A stretch of 53,958 nucleotides of DNA from Brevundimonas sp. (GTDB taxonomy: Bacteria > Pseudomonadota > Alphaproteobacteria > Caulobacterales > Caulobacteraceae), in the NCBI RefSeq assembly GCF_030682035.1, contig NZ_JAUXQZ010000018.1, forward strand, positions 1 to 53,958. The letters are read 5' to 3'. Below, piece after piece: positions 8,969-17,563 of the stretch. The position numbers were made by a program, and so were the translations under genes. Within the stretch, counting starts at the first letter, position 1. Every line of letters begins with the position of its first letter. Under the pieces are notes generated by a model. That model was not told where the DNA came from, did not search any database, and was given only the letters and a program-made list of their open reading frames with translations.

Positions 8969-9454
8969 GTGAGCAGCCCCCTCGTCGCCGTCGTGATGGG
9001 CTCGGCCAGTGACTGGTCGACCATGAGCAAGTCCGTCGAGGTGCTCACCGAGTTCGGTGTCGCGCACGAGATGCAGGTGCTGTCCGCGCACCGCATGCCC
9101 GACGAGATGTTCGCGTACGCCGAGGCGGCGCGCAGTCGCGGGCTGCGCGCCATCATCGCCGGCGCCGGCGGCGCCGCCCATCTGCCCGGCATGGCCGCCT
9201 CCATGACCGAGCTGCCAGTGCTGGGCGTGCCGGTGGAATCAAAGGCGCTCAAGGGTCTCGACAGCCTGCTGTCCATTGTCCAGATGCCCGGCGGCGTCCC
9301 GGTCGCGACGCTCGCTGTCGGTGAAGCGGGGGCCAAGAACGCCGGCATCCTCGCCGCCCAGATCCTGGCCCTTTCAGACCCGGTTCTGGCCGGGCGGGTG
9401 ACCGCCTTCCGCGAGGCCCAGACCGAGGCTGTCCACGAAACGGTCGAGGACTGA
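8969..9454 (+). CDS. purE: 5-(carboxyamino)imidazole ribonucleotide mutase, apparently chimeric
   Basis: PurE moves the carboxyl group of N5-CAIR to give CAIR in purine synthesis. The 161-residue protein has the expected length and motifs GSASDW, SAHR and [10 protein letters not shown], read from a GTG start. The first about 60 residues ([23 protein letters not shown]) are worded like actinobacterial PurE. The part after AAHLPGM ([31 protein letters not shown]) is worded like Caulobacterales PurE. Upstream genes are actinobacterial in character, while purK directly follows in alphaproteobacterial style. The frame is intact, so the product may look normal, yet the gene probably joins two genomes. 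Confidence 0.85.
   Translation: MSSPLVAVVMGSASDWSTMSKSVEVLTEFGVAHEMQVLSAHRMPDEMFAYAEAARSRGLRAIIAGAGGAAHLPGMAASMTELPVLGVPVESKALKGLDSLLSIVQMPGGVPVATLAVGEAGAKNAGILAAQILALSDPVLAGRVTAFREAQTEAVHETVED
9140..9200. other. Probable chimeric junction between two genomes
   Basis: The switch from actinobacterial to alphaproteobacterial sequence falls within the codons for [15 protein letters not shown], roughly 9149-9193, the most conserved part of purE. Both lineages can share near-identical DNA there, which is where an assembler would merge reads from two organisms. Left of it no palindromic repeats occur; right of it several families do. The exact base cannot be fixed from sequence alone. Confidence 0.75.
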
Positions 9455-10546
9455 GTGGCCGACCCCGCGCCCGCGCAGCCCCTGCCCCCCGGTTCGACGC
9501 TCGGCATCCTCGGCGGCGGCCAGCTGGGGCGGATGCTGAGCCAGGCCGCCTCGCGCCTCGGGTTCAACGTCGTCATCCTTGATCCGGAAGAGAACAGCCC
9601 GGCCGGCAGAGTCTCCCAGGGCCAGATCGTCGCCGCCTATGACAATCCGACGGCTCTCACGGTGCTGGGGCAGACCTGTCAGGCCGTCACATTCGAATTC
9701 GAGAACGTGCCCGCCGGCTCGGTCGAACGGCTGGTCGGAGGCGGCGCCGTCGTCGCGCCCGGCCCCAAGGCGCTGGCCGTGGCCCAGGACCGCGTGGACG
9801 AAAAAACCTTCCTCAACAGCGTCGGCGCCACGACCGTGGCCTTCGCCGCCATCGACACCCTTGAGGCGCTCCGTCACGCCGTCGACCGGCTGGGGACACC
9901 GGTTCTGCTGAAGACGCGGCGCGACGGCTACGACGGCAAGGGACAGGTCTGGATCAAGTCGCCCGCGGACACCCTCAGGGCCTGGACCGTGATCGGCGAA
10001 CGCCCGGCGATCCTCGAGGCCCGGGCTTCGTTCCAGCGTGAACTGTCGGTGATCTGCGCCCGCGGCCGCGACGGCGCCGTCGCGGTCTATCCGCTGGGCG
10101 AGAACATCCACAAGGGCGGCGTCCTCAAGACCACCCTTGCCCCCGCAAAAGTCGATGCCAAGACGGAAGCGCGCGCCCACGCCGTCGCCGGCGCCATTCT
10201 CGAGGGGCTCGACTATGTCGGCGTCATGGGGATCGAACTGTTCGACCTCGGCGGCGGCCTGCTGCTGGTCAACGAGATCGCGCCACGCGTCCACAACACC
10301 GGCCACTGGACGCAGGACGGCTGCGTCTGCGACCAGTTCGAACAGCACATCCGCGCCCTCGCCGGTTGGCCGCTCGGCCCGACCACCGCCCACGCCCGGG
10401 TCGAGATGACCAATCTGCTGGGCGAGGACATCAAGAAGTGGGCGGCCCTGTCCGCCAAACCCGATGCCCGCCTGCACCTCTACGGCAAGGCCGAGGCCCG
10501 CAAGGGCCGCAAGATGGGCCATGTGAACCGGGTGAAACCGCTTTAG
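9455..10546 (+). CDS. purK: 5-(carboxyamino)imidazole ribonucleotide synthase
   Basis: PurK carboxylates AIR with ATP and bicarbonate to give N5-CAIR, the substrate of PurE. The 363-residue protein has the N-terminal GILGGGQLGRML motif, an ATP-grasp core (TPVLLKTRRDGYDGKGQ; an ELSVICARG strand) and the metal-binding LLVNEIAPRVHNTGHWT segment. The GTG start follows the purE stop with no gap, so the two are translated as a unit. Wording fits Caulobacterales. A palindromic repeat follows the stop and may act as the operon end. Confidence 0.95.
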   Translation: MADPAPAQPLPPGSTLGILGGGQLGRMLSQAASRLGFNVVILDPEENSPAGRVSQGQIVAAYDNPTALTVLGQTCQAVTFEFENVPAGSVERLVGGGAVVAPGPKALAVAQDRVDEKTFLNSVGATTVAFAAIDTLEALRHAVDRLGTPVLLKTRRDGYDGKGQVWIKSPADTLRAWTVIGERPAILEARASFQRELSVICARGRDGAVAVYPLGENIHKGGVLKTTLAPAKVDAKTEARAHAVAGAILEGLDYVGVMGIELFDLGGGLLLVNEIAPRVHNTGHWTQDGCVCDQFEQHIRALAGWPLGPTTAHARVEMTNLLGEDIKKWAALSAKPDARLHLYGKAEARKGRKMGHVNRVKPL

Positions 10547-10560
10547 CGTCCCCGCCCATT

Positions 10561-10739
10561 GCTATCGTCATTCCAGGCGGAGCGAAGCGAAGACCCGGAA
10601 CCCAGCGGCGCGCGTGAGCGCGAAGCTGTCGGGAGCGCCGGCGTTCCATAGAGGCAGTCGATGGTGTTTCGCCGCCGTCGCGGCACCGCTGGGTTCCGGG
10701 TCTCCGAGGCTGCGCCTCTCCGCCCGGAATGACGAAAGC
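10561..10739. repeat. Intergenic palindromic repeat, family A, copy 1
   Basis: About 180 bases bounded by imperfect inverted ends, GCTATCGTCATTCC at 10561-10574 and GGAATGACGAAAGC at 10726-10739. The right half (GGTGTTTCGCCGCC, then CACCGCTGGGTTCCGGG) is the reverse complement of the left half of the copy at 21163-21332, so the two copies lie in opposite orientation. It has no coding content and could fold into a long hairpin at the end of purK and of the convergent COQ9 gene, whose stop codon it touches. Confidence 0.75.
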
Positions 10740-11419
10740 TATTGGGGAATCTTAGCCCCGTACCGGATCCGGCTCAGCACATCCGCCACCTTCTTCAGCG
10801 GCGCGTCGAAATCCTTGCCCGCCTTCCATTTCTCGAAGGCCATGACGTTTTCGATCCGCGCGGCGACAAAGGCCTCGGCAGCCTCGCGTCCGTCGAACCA
10901 ACGCAGGGTCAGGGCCGGGATCAGTATCCCCGACAGGATCGCCCGCTTGGAATAGTGGTTCCAGTCCGTGGCCGTGTCCCCGGCCCAGGTCCACAGCTGG
11001 TCGGCGCTCTCCCAGGCCAGCTTCAGCCCCAGATCGGCGTTCGGCGGCAGGGCGAGGAAGGCGGCGCAGCGGCGCGTGGCTTCGAGATCGGCGGCCCCGG
11101 CCTCCATGCGGGCCGAGACGGCCTTCGCGATTCGCTCGCGCATCTTCAGCGACTTCGCGTCGATCCCGCCCAACTCGGCCAGCGCCCGGTTGTCGTGTCG
11201 GCGCGACAGCAGGGTGGCAAGGTCCCGCGCGCCATTGGGCAGCAACAGTTCCTCATCACCCAGCGACAGGCCGCAGGCCTCGCAGGCCGCCCGGACCATC
11301 CGGCTGTTCCAGCCCAGCCGAGGCGCGAGGCCCAGGGCGGCGTCCAGCACGGTCTGCTCCATGCGGTCGCCCCAGTCTCCTTGAGACGGGTCGTTCGACA
11401 GGTGTGGCGTATCGGTCAT
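10739..11419 (-). CDS. COQ9 family protein (ubiquinone biosynthesis)
   Basis: A 226-residue protein with the COQ9 layout: a helical N-terminal TetR-like part (MEQTVLDAALGLAP, GWNSRMVRAACEACG) and a C-terminal lipid-binding COQ9 domain with the stretch WTWAGDTATDWNHYSKRAILSGI and a final ENVMAFEKWKAGK. COQ9 binds isoprenoid intermediates and presents them to the COQ7 hydroxylase in eukaryotes; alphaproteobacterial members are presumed similar. No other ubiquinone gene is adjacent. It is divergent from rpsU, as is often seen in Caulobacterales. Confidence 0.9.
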   Translation of the reverse strand: MTDTPHLSNDPSQGDWGDRMEQTVLDAALGLAPRLGWNSRMVRAACEACGLSLGDEELLLPNGARDLATLLSRRHDNRALAELGGIDAKSLKMRERIAKAVSARMEAGAADLEATRRCAAFLALPPNADLGLKLAWESADQLWTWAGDTATDWNHYSKRAILSGILIPALTLRWFDGREAAEAFVAARIENVMAFEKWKAGKDFDAPLKKVADVLSRIRYGAKIPQ

Positions 11420-11608
11420 GGCGACAGCATATCCCCGTCCGGCGGGCGTTTCGAGGCTTGAGATAGCCGCGCGACGATCTGGACACGGCGGGGCCGCTCG
11501 TGTATCAGCCCGCCTTCATCCGCAGACCCTGTCTGTCGGACCGAGATTTTATTTGTCTGCCCGTCTCCCTTTCGAGGTGCGCGGCGGGCGGCCAAAGGAG
11601 AGTTCAAC

Positions 11609-11875
11609 CTGGTACAGATTTTCGTTCGCGATAATAACGTCGATCAAGCGCTCAAGGCCCTCAAGAAGAAAATGCAGCGCGAAGGCAGCTTCCGCGAGAT
11701 GAAGCGCCACGTGCACTACGAGAAGCCCTCGGAGAAGCGCGCCCGCCAGAAGGCCGAGGCCGTGCGCCGCGCCCGCAAACTGGCCCGCAAGCGCATGCAG
11801 CGCGAAGGCCTGCTGCCGCCGCCGAAGCCCCGGGTTCCGGGCGTGGGCGGTCCGGGTGGCGGCAACCGCTCGTAA
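11609..11875 (+). CDS. rpsU: 30S ribosomal protein S21
   Basis: S21 is a small basic protein of the 30S subunit involved in initiation. The conserved N-terminus [20 protein letters not shown] can only be reached from a CTG codon at 11609; the codon before VQIF is CTG and no ATG, GTG or TTG precedes it in frame. AGGAG at 11596-11600 lies 8 bases upstream of that CTG, at good spacing, supporting a CTG start. The first ATG in frame, at 11672, would remove 21 conserved residues. The 88-residue product ends in a Pro/Gly-rich tail ([15 protein letters not shown]), longer than the enterobacterial form. A rho-independent terminator follows. Confidence 0.9.
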   Translation: MVQIFVRDNNVDQALKALKKKMQREGSFREMKRHVHYEKPSEKRARQKAEAVRRARKLARKRMQREGLLPPPKPRVPGVGGPGGGNRS

Positions 11876-11899
11876 GCGAACGACAGACCAAACAGATCA

Positions 11900-11936
11900 A
11901 GGGCCGCCCCGGGAAACCGGAGCGGCCCTTTTTCTT
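11900..11936 (+). terminator. Rho-independent terminator after rpsU
   Basis: A GC-rich stem (GGGCCGC pairing with GCGGCCC around a loop containing GGGAAACC) is followed by a T-run. It lies 25 bases after the rpsU stop, so it fits transcription end of that gene. Confidence 0.85.
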
Positions 11937-11938
11937 GT

Positions 11939-12068
11939 CTCCTCCCCACAACGTGGGGAGGGGGACCACGCGAAGCGTGGTGGAGGGGCGCCGCGCCGCC
12001 GTCCTACCCCTCCGTCACGGCGCGAAGACGCGCCGTGCCACCTCCCCATCGCAAGCGACGGGGAGGAG
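11939..12068. repeat. Intergenic palindromic repeat, family B
   Basis: About 130 bases with inverted ends CTCCTCCCC (11939) and GGGGAGGAG (12060-12068). Two inner hairpins are visible, ACCACGCGAAGCGTGGT and CACGGCGCGAAGACGCGCCGTG. It sits between the rpsU terminator and the end of the ABC permease gene and has no coding potential that I can support. Confidence 0.7.
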
Positions 12069-12078
12069 ACTCTGACGA

Positions 12079-13467
12079 CTACTTCCCCCCACCCCGGATC
12101 GCGCCGGCGAAGCTCTTCCAGCTCAGCTTGACGTCGGACAGCGCCCCTGCCCGGAAGGCCCGGCCGGCGATCCAGACCATCAGCAGGGCGAAGCCGAACA
12201 TGCCCGCCATGGTGCCGACGACCTCGAACATCGGCGGCTCTGACGGCGCCCGGGCGGTCATCAGGAACGGGGTGAAGAACGGCACCCAGGACAGGATTTG
12301 CACCGCGGGGGCGTCGGGCGTCCGCAGCGCCATCTGCATGACGATCAAGGGAACGACCAGGATCATCATGATCGGCCCCATCAGGGTCTGGGCGTCGCGC
12401 GGGGTCTCGCAGAAGGCCCCGATGGCCGCGAACAGCACGGCGTACATCAGATAGCCGCCGATGGCGTAAGCCGCGAAATAGCCGAGCATCCCACCTTCCA
12501 GCAGCACCTCGCCGATCATGCCGGCGTACTGCGGCAGGCCCGAGATGAGGCCGATCGCCCCGATCCCGCCCCACACCAGCAGGACGGTTGTGGTCAGCAT
12601 GGCCACGCCCAGAACCTTGCCGGTCAGGATCTCGGTCGCCGAGGCCGAGGAGAGCAGCACCTCGAGGATCTTGTTGGCCTTCTCCTCCATCACGCTGTTC
12701 AGCAGGATGGAGGCGCCGGTGATGATCAGCGACCAAAGCAGGAAGCCCGAGGCCAGGCCGACGATGCCGGGCAGCCGGTCGCGGAACGACACCTCGCCTC
12801 CCGTGGCCGATTTCGGCGACAGGGCGGTCACCGCCGGGCGGAACCGCTCGGCTTCCTCGACCACGACCGGGTTGATCCCGACCTGTTCAAAGACTTCCCG
12901 TCGGTTGGCGCCCTTCAGGGCGTCGCGGACGAAGTCCTCGACCGTGTCGTCAGTGGCCCGACGGGTCCAGACCCGCGCCGTGGGCTTGCCGTCGACGCGG
13001 TTCAGCAGCACCACGGAATCCAGTTGCTCAGCCTCCGAGACCTCATCTCCGAGATAGCGGCGTGCCAGCGCCTCTCGCGGCTCGCCCGGCGCGGCGGCGG
13101 CGAGGTCCGCCGGCGCCGCCACGATCCTCAGGCGCAATCCGCCCAGCCGGTTCAGGGCTTCTCCGGCCGCCGAGGCGCCCGCCTTGCCGCCCTGCTTCTC
13201 GGCCATCGCGGCGGCTTCCTGCTGCCGCACCTCGCGTCGTTCGCGGTCCCGCCGCACGGCGTCCTGGACGGCCGCGGCCAGCCCTTGGGCTTGCGGGCCC
13301 TCTTCCAGCACCACAACCTCGCGGACGGGTTCCGAAGACATCATCAGGGCCGGCAGGACGCCGCCAAGCACGCCGAAGATGGGCAGGGCCAGCAGCGACA
13401 GCCAGAAGCCCACGGTCTTGGCGTAGGCGGCGTACTCACGCCGCGCGATCAGCAGGATGCGTTTCAT
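12079..13467 (-). CDS. ABC-2 type transporter permease (NatB-like)
   Basis: A 462-residue permease: one N-terminal membrane helix (residues about 20-45), a long extracytoplasmic domain with a charged helical stretch (RRDRERREVRQQEAAAMA), then five or six C-terminal helices. This is the ABC2_membrane_3 plan of export permeases such as NatB. It probably moves a small molecule, ion or lipid outward; the substrate is not visible. Its start overlaps the stop of the ATPase gene by four bases (ATGA), so the two form one exporter. Confidence 0.85.
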   Translation of the reverse strand: MKRILLIARREYAAYAKTVGFWLSLLALPIFGVLGGVLPALMMSSEPVREVVVLEEGPQAQGLAAAVQDAVRRDRERREVRQQEAAAMAEKQGGKAGASAAGEALNRLGGLRLRIVAAPADLAAAAPGEPREALARRYLGDEVSEAEQLDSVVLLNRVDGKPTARVWTRRATDDTVEDFVRDALKGANRREVFEQVGINPVVVEEAERFRPAVTALSPKSATGGEVSFRDRLPGIVGLASGFLLWSLIITGASILLNSVMEEKANKILEVLLSSASATEILTGKVLGVAMLTTTVLLVWGGIGAIGLISGLPQYAGMIGEVLLEGGMLGYFAAYAIGGYLMYAVLFAAIGAFCETPRDAQTLMGPIMMILVVPLIVMQMALRTPDAPAVQILSWVPFFTPFLMTARAPSEPPMFEVVGTMAGMFGFALLMVWIAGRAFRAGALSDVKLSWKSFAGAIRGGGK

Positions 13468-14423
13468 CGGGCGGCCTCCGCGCCGGCCTTCACCGACTGG
13501 TCGATATCGGGATTGTCGCCGGTCAGACTGATGAAGGCGTCGTGCAGGGTCGGCTCGCGCAGTTCAAACCGCCGCACGTCAAGTCCGCCGAGGAAGGCGG
13601 CCTTCAGCGCCTCCTGACCCCGGCCGCCCTGTCCCAGGGCCGCCTTCAGCACCCGTACCCCGTCGCGCTCAGACACCACCTCGACGCCGCTGACGCCCGG
13701 CAGGGCCGCGGCCTGGGCCGCCTCAATGGCGCCCTCCAGCTCGAGGAAACGGCGCGTGGTCGCCTGCGCCTCAGCCACCGTACCCTCAAACGCCTTTTGG
13801 CCCCGGGCCAGCAGCACGACCTTGTCGCACAGCCGTTCGGCGTGCTGCATCACATGGGTCGAGAAGAGCACCGTCGCCCCGTCCGCCGCCAGCTGCCGGA
13901 TCACCGCCTCCAGCCCCTGCTGGTTGACCGGATCGAGGCCCGAGAACGGCTCGTCCAGGATCACGAACTCCGGCCGGTGCACCACCGAGGCGATCAGCTG
14001 GACCTTCTGGGCCATCCCCTTGGACAGCTCCTTCATTTTCTTCCGCTTCGAGGCGCCGAGGCCCTGGGCGTCCAGCATCTCGCGCGCGCGCCTGCGGCCT
14101 TCGCCGGTCGGCAGGCCCTTGAGGGCGCCGAAGAAGGCGATGGCGTCCACCGGCGTCATCTTCTTGTAGAGACCGCGCTCCTCCGGAAGAAAGCCGATCC
14201 GGTCACGCACCTTGCGGCCGTCATCGGCCCCGAGAATCCCGATCCGACCCGAGGTCACGCCCTGCAGGCCCAGGATCATGCGGATGGTCGAGGTCTTGCC
14301 CGCTCCGTTCGGACCGAGGAAGCCGCATATGGTCCCCTTCTCGACCTGGAAGCTCAGATCGCGCACGGCTTGGAAGTCGCCGTACCGTTTGCTCACCCCT
14401 TCGAGCGTCAGCGCCGCCGCCAT
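13464..14423 (-). CDS. ABC transporter ATP-binding protein (NatA-like)
   Basis: A 319-residue ATPase with Walker A GPNGAGKTST near residue 39, a signature LSKGMAQK in place of the usual LSGGQ, Walker B FVILDEP and the H-loop STHVMQHAE. A C-terminal DUF4162-like domain of about 90 residues follows, as in drug or sodium export ATPases. It pairs with the downstream permease. The short upstream region, 14424-14569, is shared with the divergent phoR gene. Confidence 0.92.
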   Translation of the reverse strand: MAAALTLEGVSKRYGDFQAVRDLSFQVEKGTICGFLGPNGAGKTSTIRMILGLQGVTSGRIGILGADDGRKVRDRIGFLPEERGLYKKMTPVDAIAFFGALKGLPTGEGRRRAREMLDAQGLGASKRKKMKELSKGMAQKVQLIASVVHRPEFVILDEPFSGLDPVNQQGLEAVIRQLAADGATVLFSTHVMQHAERLCDKVVLLARGQKAFEGTVAEAQATTRRFLELEGAIEAAQAAALPGVSGVEVVSERDGVRVLKAALGQGGRGQEALKAAFLGGLDVRRFELREPTLHDAFISLTGDNPDIDQSVKAGAEAAR

Positions 14424-14569
14424 GATCTTCCCCTGCCCGTGTCTGTATCTTTTCAGGGATAGGTGTGTAAAGGACGTTTGACAAGCCGGACTCGCGCCGC
14501 CGACGCCCCTCTGTCATGAATTCCGTGTCATGTTCGCCAACACGAGTCGCGCGTCCGATGAAAGCGTGA

Positions 14570-15982
14570 ATGCCCTACGAAGTCTCTTCCTCTCCCGTGG
14601 CGCCCCAGGCCGGATCACGCCTGTGGTCCGGCGCCAGCACCGGGATCGCCATTGCGGTGCTCGTGGGCCTGGCCGTCTATCAACCGGCCCTGGCCCCGTA
14701 TCTGCTCGGCGGAGCCGCCCTGGTCGGCCTCGCGGCCTGGGCCCTGAACCGTCGCCCCGCCGCACCGGTCCAGCCGACCGATGAGCAGGATAGCTCCCCG
14801 TCCGAGCCGTCGCTGGAAACCGAAGCAACCTTGCTGGAGATCGTTTTTGAAGCCTTGGCCGACCCTGTCCTGGTGGTGTCGGGCGGGGAGGCCGACGACA
14901 TCGCCGGCCGGCGCATCTTGCTGGCCAACGCCGCCGCGCGCGACCTGTTGCGCATCCAGCGCGAGGGCGGGCTGCTGGTCCCGGTGCTGCGTGATCCGGC
15001 GGTGCTGGAAGCGGTGGACGAGGCCCTGTTCGGCGGCCTGACCCGCACCACCGACTACGCCGGCGTGGGCGCCCAGACCCGGCATTGGCGGGCGGTGACC
15101 CAGCCCCTGGCGCAGGCGCAGTCGGGGCCGCTGGCCCTCGTCGTCCTGCGTGACGAGACCGACGTGCGCCGCATGGAGCTGATGCGTGTCGACTTCCTGG
15201 CCAACGCCAGCCACGAGCTGAAGACGCCGCTCGCCTCCCTGTCAGGCTTTATCGAGACGCTGAAGGGCCACGCCCGCGACGACCCCAAGGCGCGGGACCG
15301 CTTCCTCGACATCATGGCCACCCAGGCCGACCGGATGAGCCGACTGGTCTCGGACCTGCTATCGCTCAGCCGTATCGAGCTGAACGAACACATTCCGCCC
15401 GCCGGTCGGGTCGATCTCGCCCGCGCGGCCGCCGATGTGGTCGACGCGGTCAGCGTGCTGTCCGCCGAACGCAACGTCGCCGTGCGGCTGGAGGAGCGCG
15501 AGGTCAGCGCCCCGGTCCACGGCGACCGCGACGAAATCCTGCAGGTGGTCCAGAACCTGGTCGACAACGCCATCAAATATTCCCCCGTCGGCGGGACAGT
15601 TGAGATCGTCATCCGCCCCGACATGGCCCGGGACGAGGCCGCCGCCCCCTGGTCGGGGGGGAATCGCGGCGACGGGGCGACCCGGTTGCCGCTGGTCACC
15701 CCGGACCGCGAGACCGGCCAGCGCTACGCCGCCGTCACTGTGCGCGACCGTGGGCCGGGCATGGCGCGCGAGCACCTGCCGCGCCTCACCGAACGCTTCT
15801 ATCGCGTCGAGGGCCAGAAGAGCGGCGAACGGCAAGGCACAGGCCTGGGCCTCGCCATCGTCAAACACATCGTCAACCGGCATCGCGGCGGGTTGACCGT
15901 CGAGAGCGCGCCGGGACAGGGCGCGGCCTTCACGGCCTACTTCCCCGTCGCCCCGCGCCGGGACGCCGTGACAGCTTCGTGA
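14570..15982 (+). CDS. phoR: Phosphate regulon sensor histidine kinase
   Basis: A 470-residue kinase that phosphorylates PhoB when phosphate is scarce. Two hydrophobic helices occupy residues about 20-60, a PAS-like sensor region follows, then the HisKA domain with the phospho-acceptor His215 in NASHELKTPL. The ATPase domain has the N box DNAIKYSP, G1 DRGPGM and G2 GTGLGLAIV. It starts the phoR-pstC-pstA-pstB-phoU-phoB cluster; in this lineage the pst genes separate the kinase from its regulator. Its last codons overlap a direct repeat that fits a PhoB site. Confidence 0.95.
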   Translation: MPYEVSSSPVAPQAGSRLWSGASTGIAIAVLVGLAVYQPALAPYLLGGAALVGLAAWALNRRPAAPVQPTDEQDSSPSEPSLETEATLLEIVFEALADPVLVVSGGEADDIAGRRILLANAAARDLLRIQREGGLLVPVLRDPAVLEAVDEALFGGLTRTTDYAGVGAQTRHWRAVTQPLAQAQSGPLALVVLRDETDVRRMELMRVDFLANASHELKTPLASLSGFIETLKGHARDDPKARDRFLDIMATQADRMSRLVSDLLSLSRIELNEHIPPAGRVDLARAAADVVDAVSVLSAERNVAVRLEEREVSAPVHGDRDEILQVVQNLVDNAIKYSPVGGTVEIVIRPDMARDEAAAPWSGGNRGDGATRLPLVTPDRETGQRYAAVTVRDRGPGMAREHLPRLTERFYRVEGQKSGERQGTGLGLAIVKHIVNRHRGGLTVESAPGQGAAFTAYFPVAPRRDAVTAS

Positions 15983-15984
15983 CA
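15968..15984 (-). promoter_or_regulatory. Candidate Pho box upstream of pstC
   Basis: Read on the minus strand, TGTCAC-GAAGC-TGTCAC gives two identical hexamers with an 11-base period, the period of PhoB half-sites. It spans the phoR stop codon and lies about 140 bases before the pstC ATG. A further single CTGTCAT occurs at 16018-16024. This suggests that the pst genes have their own PhoB-controlled promoter inside the cluster. Confidence 0.6.
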
Positions 15985-16120
15985 CGGGGCTCGCACGGGC
16001 CCCCACAGCGTAACAGAACTGTCATGCCGCCGTCGTAATCCGCTGACCATTCCGGGGCAGTTATCGGCGCGGGGCGGACCGGGCGACCGGGTGGCCCGAT
16101 TCTGCTTTTCCCGGACGTCC

Positions 16121-17563
16121 ATGACCTGGCTTTTCCTGCCGATCCTGATCGCCGCAGCCGTCGCCGCCTATGTCGGCGGCCGGGCCTTGGCGCGTCGGCG
16201 CGGCCGGTCCCTGCCGGCCGGAGAACGCCCCCACTCCCGCCCAGGCCAGCACGGCGCCTACGCCCTGATCTGGACCGCGGTTCCGGCCTTGGTCGTGCTG
16301 ATGGCGGCTTCAGTTTTCTCGCCCAGTATTGAGCAGCAACTGACCGCTTCCGGCGCGCCCGAAGCGGTGCAACAGCTCGAACCCTTCCGCCGCGAGGCCT
16401 TTTTCGCCGATGCCCGCGCGGTCGGCGACGGTCGCCCCGCCGTTCAGATCTGGCCGGCTCCCTATGCCGAGCTCCTGCCCACCGAGGGCCGGCGGGCCGC
16501 GCGGATTGGCCAGATGCTTGATCTCGGCGGCATCGCCGGCGCGGCCTTGGCGGCGCTGGCGGGCGCCCTGTTCGTCTTCAGCCAGATCCGCCCCGGCATG
16601 AGGGCGCGCAACCGGGTCGAGGGCTGGATCGTCGGCCTGCTGTTTGCCTGTTCGGCCGTCGCCATCCTGACCACCGTCGGCATCATCGCTTCCCTGATCT
16701 ACGATTCGATACGCTTCTTCTCCTCGGTGCCGATCACCGAATTCCTGTTCGGAACGCAGTGGAGCCCCCAGACCGCGATCCGTGCCGACCAGGTCGGTTC
16801 GACCGGAGCCTTCGGCGCCCTGCCCCTGTTCGTGGGCACCTTCCTGATCATGCTGATCGCCATGGCCGTGGCCGCGCCAGTCGGTCTGTTCTCGGCCATC
16901 TACCTTTCTGAGTACGCCGGACCGATCTTCCGCGCGACGGTCAAGCCGGTCCTGGAAATCCTCGCCGGTGTGCCCACCGTGGTCTACGGCTTCTTCGCGG
17001 CCCTCACCGTCGGGCCGGCGTTCCGCGAATTCTTCAACGGCCTGGGCGCCCTGATGGTCGGCGGCCCGCTGGACGGCCTCGGCCAGTATCTGATGCTGGT
17101 GCAGAACCAGATGGCCCTGGTCGCCGGAGCTGTCATGGGCATCATGCTGATCCCCTTCGTCAGCTCCCTGTCGGACGACATCATCAACGCCGTGCCGCAG
17201 AGCCTGCGCGACGGCTCCTACGCCATGGGGGCCACCCGGTCCGAGACGGTCAAGCGCGTGTTGCTGCCCGCCGCCCTGCCCGGCGTCGCGGGCGCCATGC
17301 TGCTGGCCATGTCGCGAGCCATCGGCGAGACCATGATCGTCACCATGGCCGCCGGCCTGGCCGCCCGCCTGACGCTGAACCCGCTGGACACCGTCACCAC
17401 CGTGACCGTGCAGATCGTCACCCTGCTGACCGGCGACCAGGAATTCAACAGCCCCAAGACCCTGTCCGCCTTCGGCCTCGGCCTGACCCTGTTCCTCGTC
17501 ACCCTGATGCTGAACATCGTCGCCCAGCGCATCGTCCAGACCTACCGGCAGCAGTATGACTGA
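16121..17563 (+). CDS. pstC: Phosphate ABC transporter permease PstC
   Basis: One of two membrane subunits of the high-affinity phosphate importer. From ATG 16121 the protein has 480 residues, about 150 more than the enterobacterial form. The extra part is N-terminal: a membrane helix at the start, a second helix, and an extracytoplasmic segment of about 80 residues before the usual core. The core carries the permease EAA-type loop around SLRDGSYAMGATRSETVKRVLLPAALPG. Such N-terminal extensions are common in alphaproteobacterial PstC. The stop overlaps pstA by 8 bases. Confidence 0.95.
   Translation: MTWLFLPILIAAAVAAYVGGRALARRRGRSLPAGERPHSRPGQHGAYALIWTAVPALVVLMAASVFSPSIEQQLTASGAPEAVQQLEPFRREAFFADARAVGDGRPAVQIWPAPYAELLPTEGRRAARIGQMLDLGGIAGAALAALAGALFVFSQIRPGMRARNRVEGWIVGLLFACSAVAILTTVGIIASLIYDSIRFFSSVPITEFLFGTQWSPQTAIRADQVGSTGAFGALPLFVGTFLIMLIAMAVAAPVGLFSAIYLSEYAGPIFRATVKPVLEILAGVPTVVYGFFAALTVGPAFREFFNGLGALMVGGPLDGLGQYLMLVQNQMALVAGAVMGIMLIPFVSSLSDDIINAVPQSLRDGSYAMGATRSETVKRVLLPAALPGVAGAMLLAMSRAIGETMIVTMAAGLAARLTLNPLDTVTTVTVQIVTLLTGDQEFNSPKTLSAFGLGLTLFLVTLMLNIVAQRIVQTYRQQYD

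Noticed and set aside
11672..11875. rpsU starting at ATG 11672
   Set aside because: It would drop the conserved [20 protein letters not shown] start, which is present in frame from CTG 11609 with a good Shine-Dalgarno.
14511..14531. CTGTCAT...GTGTCAT before phoR as a Pho box
   Set aside because: The two TGTCA units have a period of 14 bases, not 11, so this is not a standard PhoB site.
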